From Bradyrhizobium erythrophlei (GTDB lineage: Bacteria; Pseudomonadota; Alphaproteobacteria; Rhizobiales; Xanthobacteraceae), in contig NZ_LT670817.1 in NCBI RefSeq assembly GCF_900129425.1, positions 2,976,001-3,040,000 of the forward strand: a stretch of DNA of 64,000 nucleotides. The letters are read 5' to 3'. Below the pieces are notes generated by a model. The model did no database searches. It was not told the DNA's origin and saw only the letters and a program-made list of their open reading frames with translations. Made by a program: the position numbers and the translations under genes. This document shows, piece after piece, positions 34,755 through 43,133 of this stretch. The first letter of the stretch is position 1. Each line of letters begins with the position of its first letter.

Positions 34755-35765
34755 ATGAGAATGACAAAAAGCAGTGACAAATCGGCGCCGGGATTCTCTC
34801 CGGTGGAGATCGGCCTCGTTTGCGACGGCGGAACGGTTCGTGCCGGAATCTACGGGTTGACCGATCTCTTCAGCTATGCAGGCGATATCGCAGCGGCGCA
34901 TACCTCTGCGAAGACAACGCCCGTGCGTCTCACCCATTGGCAGGCGACGGAAAGCCGGGATATCGGGTGCATCCATGACAGTGCCCCCGGTTCTCCCAAC
35001 GCACCCGCTGTGCTGCTTATCCCCGGGAATACCGTGGCGCCGGCCAAGGACCTTTCGGACAGCCCTCTGGTCCCGTGGCTCCAGCAGAAGCACAGCCAAG
35101 GTACGGTCCTCGCGGCGGTCTGCGGCGGCGTCTTCCTCCTTGCAAGGACCGGCCTGCTGGCCGGACGACAAGCCACCACCCATTGGGCACTCACCGATCA
35201 ATTCGTTGCGCAATTCCCCGACATACGAACGCAAACGGACAGCATGGTCATCGACTACGGTGATGTGCTGACCGGCGGGGGCGTACTCGCCTGGGCGGAT
35301 GTCGGCCTCAGACTGGTCGAAAGGTTTCTGGGCCCATCCATCATGGTGGAAACAGCGCGCTACATGAATGTCGATCCGCCCGGGAGGGAACAGCGCTTCT
35401 ACAGCGGATTCGAGCCGCGGACCAAGCATGGCGACGAACAGATATTGAAGGTTCAGCAGTGGTTGGCGGCGCACGAAAGCGCGGTGACGGTGGCGGATGC
35501 CGCGCGCCGTGCGGGACTTGAACCCCGAACATTTCTGCGGCGCTTCATTCAAGCCACAGGCATGCGGCCGAGCGAATATCAACAGCGCCTTCGCATCAGC
35601 CGTGCCCGAGAAATGCTGGAGTTCTCACGCAAGAGCGTCGACAACATCGCCTTGAATGTCGGCTATGAAGATGTCGGCGGATTTCGCCGCGTTTTCCGTA
35701 AAATAGTTGGCCTGACGCCATCCGACTATCGCCGTCGATTTTCTCGAGTCAGCAAAGCGGGGTAG
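34755..35765 (+). CDS. GlxA-family transcriptional regulator (DJ-1/PfpI + AraC HTH)
   Basis: A 336-residue regulator. Residues about 10-190 have the DJ-1/PfpI-like fold with AAVCGGVFLLARTGLL around the nucleophile-elbow cysteine. Residues about 230-335 are an AraC-type double helix-turn-helix ending VDNIALNVGYEDVGGFRRVFRKIVGLTPSDYRRRF. The start is ATG 34755 or 34761. Regulators of this type usually act on divergently transcribed neighbours, here the DLH and alpha/beta hydrolase genes 58 bases away. Confidence 0.87.
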   Translation: MRMTKSSDKSAPGFSPVEIGLVCDGGTVRAGIYGLTDLFSYAGDIAAAHTSAKTTPVRLTHWQATESRDIGCIHDSAPGSPNAPAVLLIPGNTVAPAKDLSDSPLVPWLQQKHSQGTVLAAVCGGVFLLARTGLLAGRQATTHWALTDQFVAQFPDIRTQTDSMVIDYGDVLTGGGVLAWADVGLRLVERFLGPSIMVETARYMNVDPPGREQRFYSGFEPRTKHGDEQILKVQQWLAAHESAVTVADAARRAGLEPRTFLRRFIQATGMRPSEYQQRLRISRAREMLEFSRKSVDNIALNVGYEDVGGFRRVFRKIVGLTPSDYRRRFSRVSKAG

Positions 35766-35928
35766 GCACCTAGCGGCGCTTGCGGGCCGCGAAATCCTTC
35801 ACGGTCACCCAAAGAGGTGCATGGTCATTCGCACCAGCACGTCCGCGTGCCGCACGATCGACGCCCGCGCACTCTAGCTTCCTGGCTAGATTAGAGCGTG
35901 CCGCGCGGTCGGTGCCGCTTCGTGCCTT

Positions 35929-36111
35929 TTGCCAGCGACACCTTCAGATATTGTGCGCATGTTTCAGCGCTCCGTGCAGCTGGCGCCGCTCGCATTCCTC
36001 GCCGATCTAAGGCTCGAGCTTGCGCGCCGCAAGCTGCGCGCCACCATGCTGCCGGTCGCAGGGATAGGAGACGAGGTCGGCTACAGGTCGGAAAGCGCCT
36101 TCAGCCGCTAG
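35929..36111 (+). pseudogene. C-terminal fragment of an AraC-type regulator
   Basis: Sixty codons read PLAFLADLRLELARRKLRAT and then VAGIGDEVGYRSESAFSR, ending at TAG inside the second helix-turn-helix. This is the DNA-binding end of an AraC regulator without its sensor domain. It is on the same strand as the N-terminal fragment at 32599, so the two could be halves of one gene split by an insertion, but overlap cannot be tested by eye. Confidence 0.55.
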
Positions 36112-36441
36112 GAAAGAAGGTGGTTTGCGCTTTGCGTCACGAGCGGCTTCAACTCCAGTTTCAATCGTTGGCGCGGGAGTTGGCCTTGGCGGCTTGGGCG
36201 CTGGCTTGGGCGCCGGCATCGCAAGCAGGGGACGATCCCGCCAGCGGGTGAAATAACCTGTTCGGCAGCGGTGGCGCCGCGCGAAGCTGATCTCGTCGAC
36301 TCGGTACCGCCCTCCTGTTTTCGGCAATCTGGCCAGTTGGCGGCTTGGCAAGCCAACCGATTGCCCGTCGGATTGCGGCAGATTGGCACGACGGGCAGTA
36401 TTCCGCTTCACTGAGACCCCAAATCAATGGCCTAACTCCAG
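36112..36441. other. Gene-free gap with decayed sequence
   Basis: About 330 bases after the AraC remnant. Short frames have no recognisable motif. It probably represents decayed coding DNA leading into the long dispersed repeat. Confidence 0.35.
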
Positions 36442-36927
36442 CCGTCCTGTTCCGACAAGAGGGGCGGTCGCGCGTCGTCACGAACGTGGGATGGGATGTG
36501 GTGGACGCGAGAGCGTCGGCGTGAATGGCGGTCGCAGGGCGAGTTGAACCTCGTGAGCGATTTGCAGGCGCGCAAGACGAACGACGTTTTAGCGTACGGC
36601 AAAACCGTGTGGTCCTGACACCCGTTGCTGGTGCCAAGTCGGCGGTGACAAATTCAACCCGACCGGGTTGAATTGTCGCTGAATCCGCCGACGACGGTGA
36701 CAAGACGAATTCGTCGCCGGGGAGAGCACGGCATAAGCCGTAAAGCCGCTACGCAGGGGATGCTGGGTGCCTCCGCTGAGCCTGTATGCTCGTGCGCGCA
36801 CCTCCACTCTCTTTGCGCACGAGACCGCGGGTGCAGCGCGCACCCGGCATTCCCTGCGCCCTCTGGTTTTCGAGGGCGAACCCGATCAAGACTCGGGCGC
36901 ATCGCGCCGCGAGACAGCGAAGTCATG
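36442..36927. repeat. Long dispersed repeat, copy 2 (about 485 bp)
   Basis: Second copy of the block at 15328-15817, same orientation, with the same ordered landmarks (TGGTCCTGAC, GACGGTGACAAGA, CCGGGGAGAGC, TAAGCCGTAAA, CATCGCGCCGCGAGA). It ends 25 bases before the left attachment repeat of the tRNA-Gln island, so it belongs to the chromosome outside the element. Confidence 0.75.
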
Positions 36928-36951
36928 TCCCTGATGAAGTACAACGGCTGT

Positions 36952-36970
36952 GTGGCTGGGGAACTAGGAT
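36952..36970. repeat. Left attachment repeat of the tRNA-Gln island
   Basis: The 19 bases GTGGCTGGGGAACTAGGAT are identical to 56740-56758, which is the 3' end of tRNA-Gln including the CCA and part of the T arm. Flanking bases differ on both sides. This is the classical footprint of integration at a tRNA 3' end. Confidence 0.88.
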
Positions 36971-37338
36971 ACGCTCAACCCACCTGCTATTGACGTGATA
37001 CCTTGGATTTTTCGGCTCGGATGGCCCCCTTGTGGGATCATTGTGGGAGCGCGTCAAGTTAGATGAGTAACACTTCCAATTGCGTCCCCTAAAGCCCCGT
37101 GACGCCGCCCTACTCGAGGACGGGGGGTTCACTATTGGGGGTCCCCGGAGGAAACGGCGGAGGCGCTGCACGCAAAGCTGGCTATGGTTTGGGGGGAGGC
37201 GGTGGCGAGGAAATTCGAACGGGTCCCCTTTAGCCCACCGGAATTTTGCCCGTCGCTGGCCGGGCGATTTCAAAAATCGAGCTTAAAGGCCGCCGCCGCC
37301 GCCGAGGTAATAGCTGATGTGTGCGTGAACCAAAGGAC
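36971..37338. other. Left-end non-coding region of the island
   Basis: About 370 bases holding the left candidate arm site (37031-37050) and, near 37222-37310, a sequence GGGTCCCC...TTTCAAAAATCGAGCTTAAAGG that has degenerate relatives near 41150-41375 and 46679-46785. No gene is supported. Confidence 0.5.
37031..37050. promoter_or_regulatory. Candidate left integrase arm site
   Basis: Tandem repeat TGTGGGATC-AT-TGTGGGAGC, 61 bases inside the left attachment repeat. It differs by one base from the motif 75 bases inside the right repeat, in the same orientation. Such paired direct repeats flanking a core fit the arm-type binding sites of lambda-like integrases. The role is inferred. Confidence 0.55.
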
Positions 37339-38604
37339 CTAATTTGACGCCTTCGGGAGTTTCCATATCCCTATCCTGTCGTAGTCAGCCCATATCCCAG
37401 CCAACCAATGTCGTACATAGCCACGCAAAACGAAGGAATATCTTGCGTTTTCGCCATTCGGCAGTTTGTTGGCAACAAACGATAAATAGCTAGCAGATTC
37501 TCGTTCTGTGGTTGCCATTGCCTGCCTAGGAAGAGCAGTAACCACAACATTCGCAGTTCCGTTTCGAGCTTCTGCCTCGCCGATATTTTCTTGACTGATG
37601 AACTCATTCAAGACGGGATAAAAATGGTCATCACTAAAGTACTCACGAACATCGGCAAAACCTGACGCCTTATTATCGTGGACGTACAGACATTTAAAGT
37701 CGAGCGATCCACTTTTAACAGCACCGATGAGGCCTATGCGCTCCAACGTCTGGAGAGTCGGGATCAACTGATTGCTGCCAATTTCAACCAATGTAACTTT
37801 GGGCTCGTCAGCAAGAGTGTCGAAAACAGCCATTTGATCGTCAACCACTGTCAGATCGACGACACGCGTATCTTGCGGGAAGAACCTACCTAGTGCGTTA
37901 CTACTGGACCCGCTTGCGTCAAAAACCCGGAAGGCAAGCTGGTTCGCCTTCCAATAGTCAACTAAGGTTTTGGAAACGGTCGTCGTCCCAATCTGACCTC
38001 TGATTCCACTAACAAAAACCAAAACCGGCTTTGCCAGATTCGCCTCTTTTTGCAACTCCTGCGGCTCGATCATTCCCTTCGCCGCAATTCCGTAAACTCT
38101 AACCGGACGGGCGATATTCTTTAGTGTCTGATCGCCAAGGTCAGCGAAAGAAAATGGCAACTTGTCGCGAACTTGGTCGTGTGCGGTACCCGAAACGCAA
38201 ATGCCTCCTGATTCGGCGATACTTTCAAGGCGCGCGGCGATATTGACGCCGTCCCCGAAGACATCGTTCTCGTCGATGATGATGTCGCCCACGTGAATGC
38301 CGATCCGCAATTCGATTCTTTGGCTCTTCGGCACAGAAGCATTTTGTTTGGTCATGGCACGTTGGATATCAACAGCACCACGTACTGCATCCACTGCGCT
38401 GGCAAACTCAACCAGGATCCCGTCGCCCATGGTCTTGAATATCCGTCCGCGATGCCGGGCGAGCGTAGGATCAATGAGAGTCTTCCTGACCGCCTTCAAC
38501 CGGGCCAGCGTACCTTCCTCGTCGATGCCCATTTGCAAGCTATACCCAGTGACATCAGCCGCGAGTATCGCCGCCAATCGCCGGTTCGCACGCTCAGCGG
38601 TCAA
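37339..38604 (-). CDS. Class III nucleotide cyclase fused to a degenerate P-loop domain
   Basis: A 421-residue protein. Residues 1 to about 175 are a class III cyclase of the common rhizobial type: metal-binding Asp17 (AADVTGYS) and Asp61 (TMGDGILVEF), and Asn121/Arg125 in GDGVNIAARLES, so the catalytic set looks complete. Residues about 192-420 start with VLVFVSGIRGQIGTTTVSKTL, shaped like the P-loop of ParA/MinD-type ATPases, but the key lysines are absent (GQIGTT instead of GVGKTT). A downstream VTLVEIGSNQL recalls a Walker B strand. The first gene product at the left end of the island; no membrane segment. Confidence 0.75.
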   Translation of the reverse strand: MTAERANRRLAAILAADVTGYSLQMGIDEEGTLARLKAVRKTLIDPTLARHRGRIFKTMGDGILVEFASAVDAVRGAVDIQRAMTKQNASVPKSQRIELRIGIHVGDIIIDENDVFGDGVNIAARLESIAESGGICVSGTAHDQVRDKLPFSFADLGDQTLKNIARPVRVYGIAAKGMIEPQELQKEANLAKPVLVFVSGIRGQIGTTTVSKTLVDYWKANQLAFRVFDASGSSSNALGRFFPQDTRVVDLTVVDDQMAVFDTLADEPKVTLVEIGSNQLIPTLQTLERIGLIGAVKSGSLDFKCLYVHDNKASGFADVREYFSDDHFYPVLNEFISQENIGEAEARNGTANVVVTALPRQAMATTERESASYLSFVANKLPNGENARYSFVLRGYVRHWLAGIWADYDRIGIWKLPKASN

Positions 38605-38779
38605 GAACTACTCTCCCGAATTGCTATTCAACTCCACGCATCAAAGCACATATAACGCTCGCTGAGGTTCTTCATTCACTCGAATCCAACAACAGGGACC
38701 TTGTAACACTGAAACAACTGGCAGTTCAGTCGGATCGAAGATGCTCGTGAGTCGGGCCACAGCGCAAGGCATGCAAAAC

Positions 38780-38807
38780 GGAATCGCTGGGATTCCAAAA
38801 CACCCCT
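38780..38807. repeat. Palindromic element, copy A, upstream of the cyclase fusion
   Basis: GGAATC-GCTGG-GATTCC followed by AAAACACCCCT. A near copy with the same palindrome halves lies at 40265-40292; over 27 bases, 23 agree. The site is 176 bases upstream of the cyclase start (38604). The inverted symmetry and position suggest a protein-binding operator. Confidence 0.55.
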
Positions 38808-38834
38808 CGTATAAATCCTAATCGTCCGGTTTGC

Positions 38835-39122
38835 TCAGGATTGCGGCTTTGCCGCTGCAATCTGTTTTTCTACGCCCTGAAGAAATCTATCCATCTCGCG
38901 CGCCACTTCGTCCGACATTATGTCCGAAAGCGCTGGATCAGACGTCCTTACCAGGGACTGCTTCGGAAGCGATTCCCGCAATGCCCTATGAACCTCCAGC
39001 ACATCTTCAGGGCTCATTTTGGCGAGTGTATAAACATACGTATACAGCCGTCCTAGCAGCAATTTCATCGCTGCTACAGTGGCCACCACCCTAGCGGATT
39101 CCTCGTCCATCGCGGCCCCCAT
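38835..39122 (-). CDS. Small helical protein, unknown function
   Basis: A 95-residue protein I do not recognise. It is predicted mostly helical, with VVATVAAMKLLLGRLYTYVYTLAKMSPEDVLEVH in the first half and a C-terminal AREMDRFLQGVEKQIAAAKPQ. There is no signal peptide or cysteine motif. It lies 66 bases downstream of the nuclease-like gene on the same strand and could be its partner or an antidote; that is only suggested by position. Confidence 0.6.
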   Translation of the reverse strand: MGAAMDEESARVVATVAAMKLLLGRLYTYVYTLAKMSPEDVLEVHRALRESLPKQSLVRTSDPALSDIMSDEVAREMDRFLQGVEKQIAAAKPQS

Positions 39123-39188
39123 CTTTCGGCCAGCATATCAGGTGTCGTGGTTAGGACACTAGGCACAAACCCGCTTGTCTGCTCCGTA

Positions 39189-40166
39189 TCAGCGCGTGGG
39201 GAAGTCCTCATTCTGTCCGCGCGAACGGCGCAATACACGAGCGGCAAACTCGACGTAATTCATCTCGCCGTTTGAAAACGGTTCCAACAGGTCCTTATGT
39301 CCCTCAAATCGCTGGCGCGCAGCCGCAGCAATGCTGGGAAGGTTTTGCGTGATGAATTTCAAGAGCCGTGCGTCGGGTTGGTTGGTTGTTCTTATATCAT
39401 GATACCCGAGCATCGTCTTGTGGGCGACTTGCGCTGAGAGCGTAGCATCGGCGGCAGGAAACAGTTGGTTATACGTCTGATGGATGATCAGGCCACAATG
39501 CGACAGAACAGCGAAGGTGACGTATGGTATCCGACGAGCGATCAAGACCGGCACAGCATTGAGCGCAAGGCACTTTCGTAGCGTATCCTTGATTTCGTTT
39601 ACGTGGGGATACATCCAATGACGGACGTTCTTGCACTCAATGCCAATTGGTCCCGCGTTAGCGGTCCTTAGGATAAAATCTAATCGCTCGTCTCCTTTTA
39701 GTGAGCGCGTCCCAATATGCTGCGTGGGCTCTTCTTTCTTGTACATCGTGCTGTCATCATGACCGTCAAGCTCTTTGAAACGACCCTCAAAATCAGCATT
39801 CGGGATTTCTGATAGTGCGCGGTAAGTCGCAATTTCAAGCGCCTGTCCAATCCGTCCTGCAATTGCAAGGTAGGGCTGGTAGACCGCTAAAAGTATCTGC
39901 AGCCGAGCTTCCCAAGCGGCTTTTGAGGTATTGGAGGCAAAAAACCAAGGTGAGCCCGCAGAGCTGGCAACACCAATGATACCTTCCTTCATCAGGCGCT
40001 TGCGGACGTCGGTTAGGACGTGCGGGTCTACTCGCTGACCATACGGGCCTGCGTCGGATATCTTTTGTTCGAGGGTTCGCTGGTTTGCGATGGTGGCGGT
40101 TGCCAGGACGCTCAGAAGGCGCTTCTCGGCGATTGCCTCTCGCTCGTCGCGGGACAGTTTGGCCAC
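39189..40166 (-). CDS. Putative PD-(D/E)XK nuclease-fold protein with N-terminal wHTH
   Basis: A 325-residue protein. Residues about 1-75 look like a winged helix (VLTDVRKRLMKEGIIGV). Residues about 95-235 carry a possible restriction-endonuclease-like core: Glu111 in GQALEIATYRAL, Asp163 in ERLDFILRT, then Glu177-Cys-Lys179 in GIECKNVRHW, giving the D...ExK spacing. The C-terminal part is helical. I do not recognise a named family. Location in a mobile island with a small co-oriented partner gene is compatible with a defence or anti-element role, which is inference. Confidence 0.6.
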   Translation of the reverse strand: MAKLSRDEREAIAEKRLLSVLATATIANQRTLEQKISDAGPYGQRVDPHVLTDVRKRLMKEGIIGVASSAGSPWFFASNTSKAAWEARLQILLAVYQPYLAIAGRIGQALEIATYRALSEIPNADFEGRFKELDGHDDSTMYKKEEPTQHIGTRSLKGDERLDFILRTANAGPIGIECKNVRHWMYPHVNEIKDTLRKCLALNAVPVLIARRIPYVTFAVLSHCGLIIHQTYNQLFPAADATLSAQVAHKTMLGYHDIRTTNQPDARLLKFITQNLPSIAAAARQRFEGHKDLLEPFSNGEMNYVEFAARVLRRSRGQNEDFPTR

Positions 40167-40264
40167 AGGGCACCGGAGAGGGGTTTATATATATTTAGAA
40201 GTAGTCCGGGCTGGCCCAGCAGATGAAAATGCATCTTCGGTTGCGCCGCTGAGCTATGCAATAG

Positions 40265-40292
40265 GGAATCCCTGTGATTCCAAAACGCCTCT
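40265..40292. repeat. Palindromic element, copy B, upstream of the nuclease-like gene
   Basis: GGAATC-CCTGT-GATTCC followed by AAAACGCCTCT, 99 bases upstream of the start at 40166. It matches copy A at 38780-38807 in 23 of 27 bases and in orientation relative to the gene it precedes. A shared operator for the two minus-strand genes is a reasonable reading. Confidence 0.55.
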
Positions 40293-40366
40293 ACTCACGG
40301 CTACTCCCGCTGTTACAAATTGACCTAACGTCCGTTACATCAAATCGTGTTTAGGGGCTTTGGGTC

Positions 40367-41098
40367 ATGGCTGAGGGAAAATTCATCTCCTATCTCCGCG
40401 TTTCCACCGATAAGCAGGGCAGGAGTGGCTTGGGCATCGAGGCCCAGCGCGAGGCGGTGGTGCGATATCTGAACGGCGGCGAATGGACGCTTTCGGCCGA
40501 GTACGTGGAAACCGAGAGCGGCAGGCGCTCCGACCGTCCCAAGCTCGCGACAGCGCTGTCCCACGCCAAGGCAATCGGCGCCAAGCTGGTGTTCGCGAAG
40601 CTGGACCGGCTCACCCGCAACGTGGACCTGCTGCGGTCGCTTGTGGCCAGCGGTGTCGACCTCGTGTTCTGTGACCTGCCTTCGGTCCCACCAGGACCCA
40701 TGGGCCGCTTCCTGCTTACCCAGATGGCCGCTGTCGCCGAGCTTGAGGCGGGCCTGATCGGCGAGCGCACCAAGAACGCCTTGGCCGTCGCAAAGAAGCG
40801 GATTGTTCGCACAGGGCAGCGCGGCCGGCCGGACATCAAGCGCCTTGGCAACCCCAACGGTGCAAGAGCGCTGAAGGGCAAGCAGGTAGGCAACGCGGAA
40901 GCTGTGGCCAAACTCAAGGCCAGCGCCGCTCAGCGGGCAGGGGACCTGAAAGCCATCGTAGATGACATTAAGCGCTCCGGGATCACGAGCGTTCGCGGGA
41001 TTGCCGAGGAACTACACGCGCGGGGCATCAGGGCTCCTCGTGGTGACACGTGGCACCCCACGGCCGTCTCGCGGCTGCTGAGCCGGCTCTCAACGTAG
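40367..41098 (+). CDS. Serine recombinase (resolvase/invertase family)
   Basis: A 243-residue recombinase. The catalytic serine is in YLRVSTDKQGRSGLG, with conserved arginines in KLDRLTRNVDLLRSLV, and the E-helix region AAVAELEAGLIGERTKNAL. The C-terminal 100 residues contain a helix-turn-helix-like recombinase domain (IRSGITSVRGIAEELHARGI-type, here RSGITSVRGIAEELHARGI). The family catalyses inversion or resolution. It could have brought in or could rearrange the neighbouring genes. ATG 40367 follows a short AT-rich leader. Confidence 0.88.
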   Translation: MAEGKFISYLRVSTDKQGRSGLGIEAQREAVVRYLNGGEWTLSAEYVETESGRRSDRPKLATALSHAKAIGAKLVFAKLDRLTRNVDLLRSLVASGVDLVFCDLPSVPPGPMGRFLLTQMAAVAELEAGLIGERTKNALAVAKKRIVRTGQRGRPDIKRLGNPNGARALKGKQVGNAEAVAKLKASAAQRAGDLKAIVDDIKRSGITSVRGIAEELHARGIRAPRGDTWHPTAVSRLLSRLST

Positions 41099-41257
41099 GA
41101 GCGGACACCGCGGTTCCCAGTGGTGGCGCGGCCTAGCGTCCGGTTTAATTTGGGTCCTCCGGATGGCCTACCTACGGTTTTCAAAATCGAGGCACTCCCG
41201 GCTTCAAGATTGCCGGCTTCGCTGGCCAGCCGCTGCCGAGCTAAGACGAGCCGTGTG

Positions 41258-41344
41258 TTCGCTGCACTGGTAGAGAAGGAGCGCTCGCTTATCTCGACGC
41301 GGACCCGTCAGGCCCTCGCGGCCAGCCTTCGAAACCGAGCTTAA
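41258..41344 (+). pseudogene. Serine recombinase remnant (E-helix region only)
   Basis: The frame reads ALVEKERSLISTRTRQALAA, the E-helix segment of a serine recombinase, and then stops. It corresponds to the piece AEKERALISTRTRQALTAA kept at 46221 in another remnant, so it is a decayed copy of a second recombinase lineage, distinct from the intact gene at 40367. Confidence 0.6.
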
Positions 41345-41663
41345 AGGCGTCAGCCGCCGCCGAGGTTACGGCAGGGTGTTCGTTTTCCAGCGGGTGGCCT
41401 ATGTGGTCCCAAGGTTCTCGCTGAGCACAGGCTTTTGATGTCCGCTCTAGAACCCTTTGCGGACGTCAATCGAGTATCGCGCCAAGTCCGAAAAGTGCCA
41501 TTGTCGGAAGTCGGCGAGCTTCGTTCGATTCACATCGTGAGTAGGCTGCACAGGGCTAGCAAGTAGGTAGGTCCTGCAAAGCTGAGGAGGCGGCCTCGCG
41601 GAAGCCGACGCCCACACTGCCGACTGTAGACAAGACAGGCCGCCGATTTTGGGACGGGGAACC
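41345..41663. other. Gene-free gap after the recombinase remnant
   Basis: About 320 bases. It begins with GAGCTTAAAGGC-like repeat sequence related to 37270 and 46750, and otherwise shows no supported gene. Confidence 0.4.
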
Positions 41664-41690
41664 AAAAAACCGCCCCGGAGGGCGGTTTTC
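41664..41690 (-). terminator. Rho-independent terminator for the DGQHR-like operon
   Basis: On the minus strand AAAACCGCC-CTCCGG-GGCGGTTTT is followed by a T run. It begins about 20 bases after the stop at 41710, closing the three-gene minus-strand operon. Confidence 0.85.
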
Positions 41691-41709
41691 TCTGACAGTT
41701 ACGTTGACC

Positions 41710-42669
41710 CTATCCGATCACCTTGATGAACATGCCCTTCTTGGTGTCCGACTTGATCGACATGAGGGCCTTTTCCTCGCGGTAGGCGTTCCACGCGTGA
41801 ATGCAGGCTTGATAGAAGTTGCCGGGTTTCATCCGGAAGTACCTGTTCCTTTTTGGCTCCTTTTGCTCAATGAGCCAGCGGGAAAGCATCGTCGCCGGGG
41901 CGGACTTATCATCGGCGCCACCGCTGGCGACATCGTGCCAGAACGTTTGAGCGGCGGCTTTATTGGCGATAAAAGTTGCGTACATCGCGGCCGCGACCGC
42001 GGGGCTTTTCAGTTCACCCGCCTTTGTTTCGGTCAGCAGGTGATTGCCCCACTTGATGAATTCAAACAGTCCGGATTCGCCAAATAGATCATAGACGTTG
42101 TCTCCGTCCGGAGCGCCAGTCCCTTCTATATTTCGGCGCCACCACGCAACACCGTCCACAGCATTCTTGGCGAGCGGCCTCATCAGGTCGCGCAGTTCAT
42201 CGTGTGAGCATTGATAAGCTCCTGCGACATCAGCCGATGAACGGCTTGATCTGCGATCATCGAACTGCCGGAACAGGAACGGCAATCCGTGGCCCCCTTC
42301 GACTTTGTAGTGGTCGAGATGAACGACCGCAACCTTGGCAACTTGTTCGAATTCGTCATCTCCGAGGTCGTCCAGTACCCAGCTGCTATGCTGACCGTTC
42401 ACCCCCAAGGTCACGCCGTTGTATTCGGCTGTCGCCCAACAGAACGGAATGATCTGGCCTGCGAGAAATTTTTGACGCAGATTCTTGAGACGCGACTTAT
42501 TCAGCTCGCGTTCGGTTGGCGATCTTTCGAGTCTGCGGAATTGTCTCACAAATTCTCTCGTCAACGCGAGCGTTTCGGATTTGACCAACTTGAAACGAAC
42601 AGGTCGATCTGATTCGGATGATAGCGTTGACGTTTCTTCGCGAAGGGTCTCCTGGCCTGTGTCAAACAT
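41710..42669 (-). CDS. DGQHR/ParB-fold-like protein of unknown function
   Basis: A 319-residue protein. The most informative stretch is RLKNLRQKFLAGQIIPF followed by GVTLGVNGQHSSWVLDDL, which resembles the (D/N)GQHR motif of ParB/Srx-fold and DndB-like proteins. A later AYQCSHDELRDLMRPLAKNAVDGVAWW is helical. ATG 42669 (MFDTGQETLREE) is chosen because upstream codons look non-coding. Family members read phosphorothioate DNA or act as nucleases, but neither role can be claimed. It is the third gene of a minus-strand operon. Confidence 0.6.
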   Translation of the reverse strand: MFDTGQETLREETSTLSSESDRPVRFKLVKSETLALTREFVRQFRRLERSPTERELNKSRLKNLRQKFLAGQIIPFCWATAEYNGVTLGVNGQHSSWVLDDLGDDEFEQVAKVAVVHLDHYKVEGGHGLPFLFRQFDDRRSSRSSADVAGAYQCSHDELRDLMRPLAKNAVDGVAWWRRNIEGTGAPDGDNVYDLFGESGLFEFIKWGNHLLTETKAGELKSPAVAAAMYATFIANKAAAQTFWHDVASGGADDKSAPATMLSRWLIEQKEPKRNRYFRMKPGNFYQACIHAWNAYREEKALMSIKSDTKKGMFIKVIG

Positions 42670-42731
42670 GATACTCTCCGATGGACTGAGACAAGAAAAG
42701 GGGGTGTGTTCGTAGTCCTTTCCAAACGCCC

Positions 42732-43133
42732 CTACTTGGCCCATTCGTCGAGCTGGCGTTGGAGCAGAGCGCCCAAACGTTTCAGATGACCGAAGGACAC
42801 CGTGGCAACATTTTTTTTGCCCTCTGCTATAACGCCCTCGACCAGCGGGCCGAGTTTCTCGGTCAGCTCACTTACCCTGACCATTTTTTCCATGTTGAAC
42901 ATTCGATAGTAGAATTTGGTGCCTACCTGTTTCGACTCGCATCCGATGCGAGGCTTGGTGCCGTCTCTGCGAATGCGAAGAAACATTTTCTCGACATCGT
43001 CGGCGTTGGCGCCGATCAACTCGGCGATGGTCGCCGGATCGTGCCATTTGCCATCCGCGGCGATTCGCTTCATTTCCGCAAACAATTTGCGGCGCTCAAG
43101 GTTCTTCCCGGCGCGCGGAGTTTTCGTCAGCAT
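42732..43133 (-). CDS. Small DNA-binding-like protein in the DGQHR operon
   Basis: A 133-residue protein of unknown function. The first half, EMKRIAADGKWHDPATIAELIGANADDVEKMFLRIR, looks like a winged helix-turn-helix, and the second half is helical and basic. ATG 43133 overlaps the end of the upstream gene by seven bases, implying coupled expression. It is followed by the DGQHR-like gene after 62 bases. Confidence 0.6.
   Translation of the reverse strand: MLTKTPRAGKNLERRKLFAEMKRIAADGKWHDPATIAELIGANADDVEKMFLRIRRDGTKPRIGCESKQVGTKFYYRMFNMEKMVRVSELTEKLGPLVEGVIAEGKKNVATVSFGHLKRLGALLQRQLDEWAK

Noticed and set aside
36673..36993. Open frames of about 100 codons within the 485-bp repeat
   Set aside because: The other copy at 15328-15817 does not keep the same frames intact, and the sequence is a known kind of non-coding dispersed repeat.
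37080..37286. A 68-codon frame near the left end of the island
   Set aside because: It is very rich in Arg and Gly with no motif, lies over recombinase-associated repeat sequence, and has no ribosome binding site.
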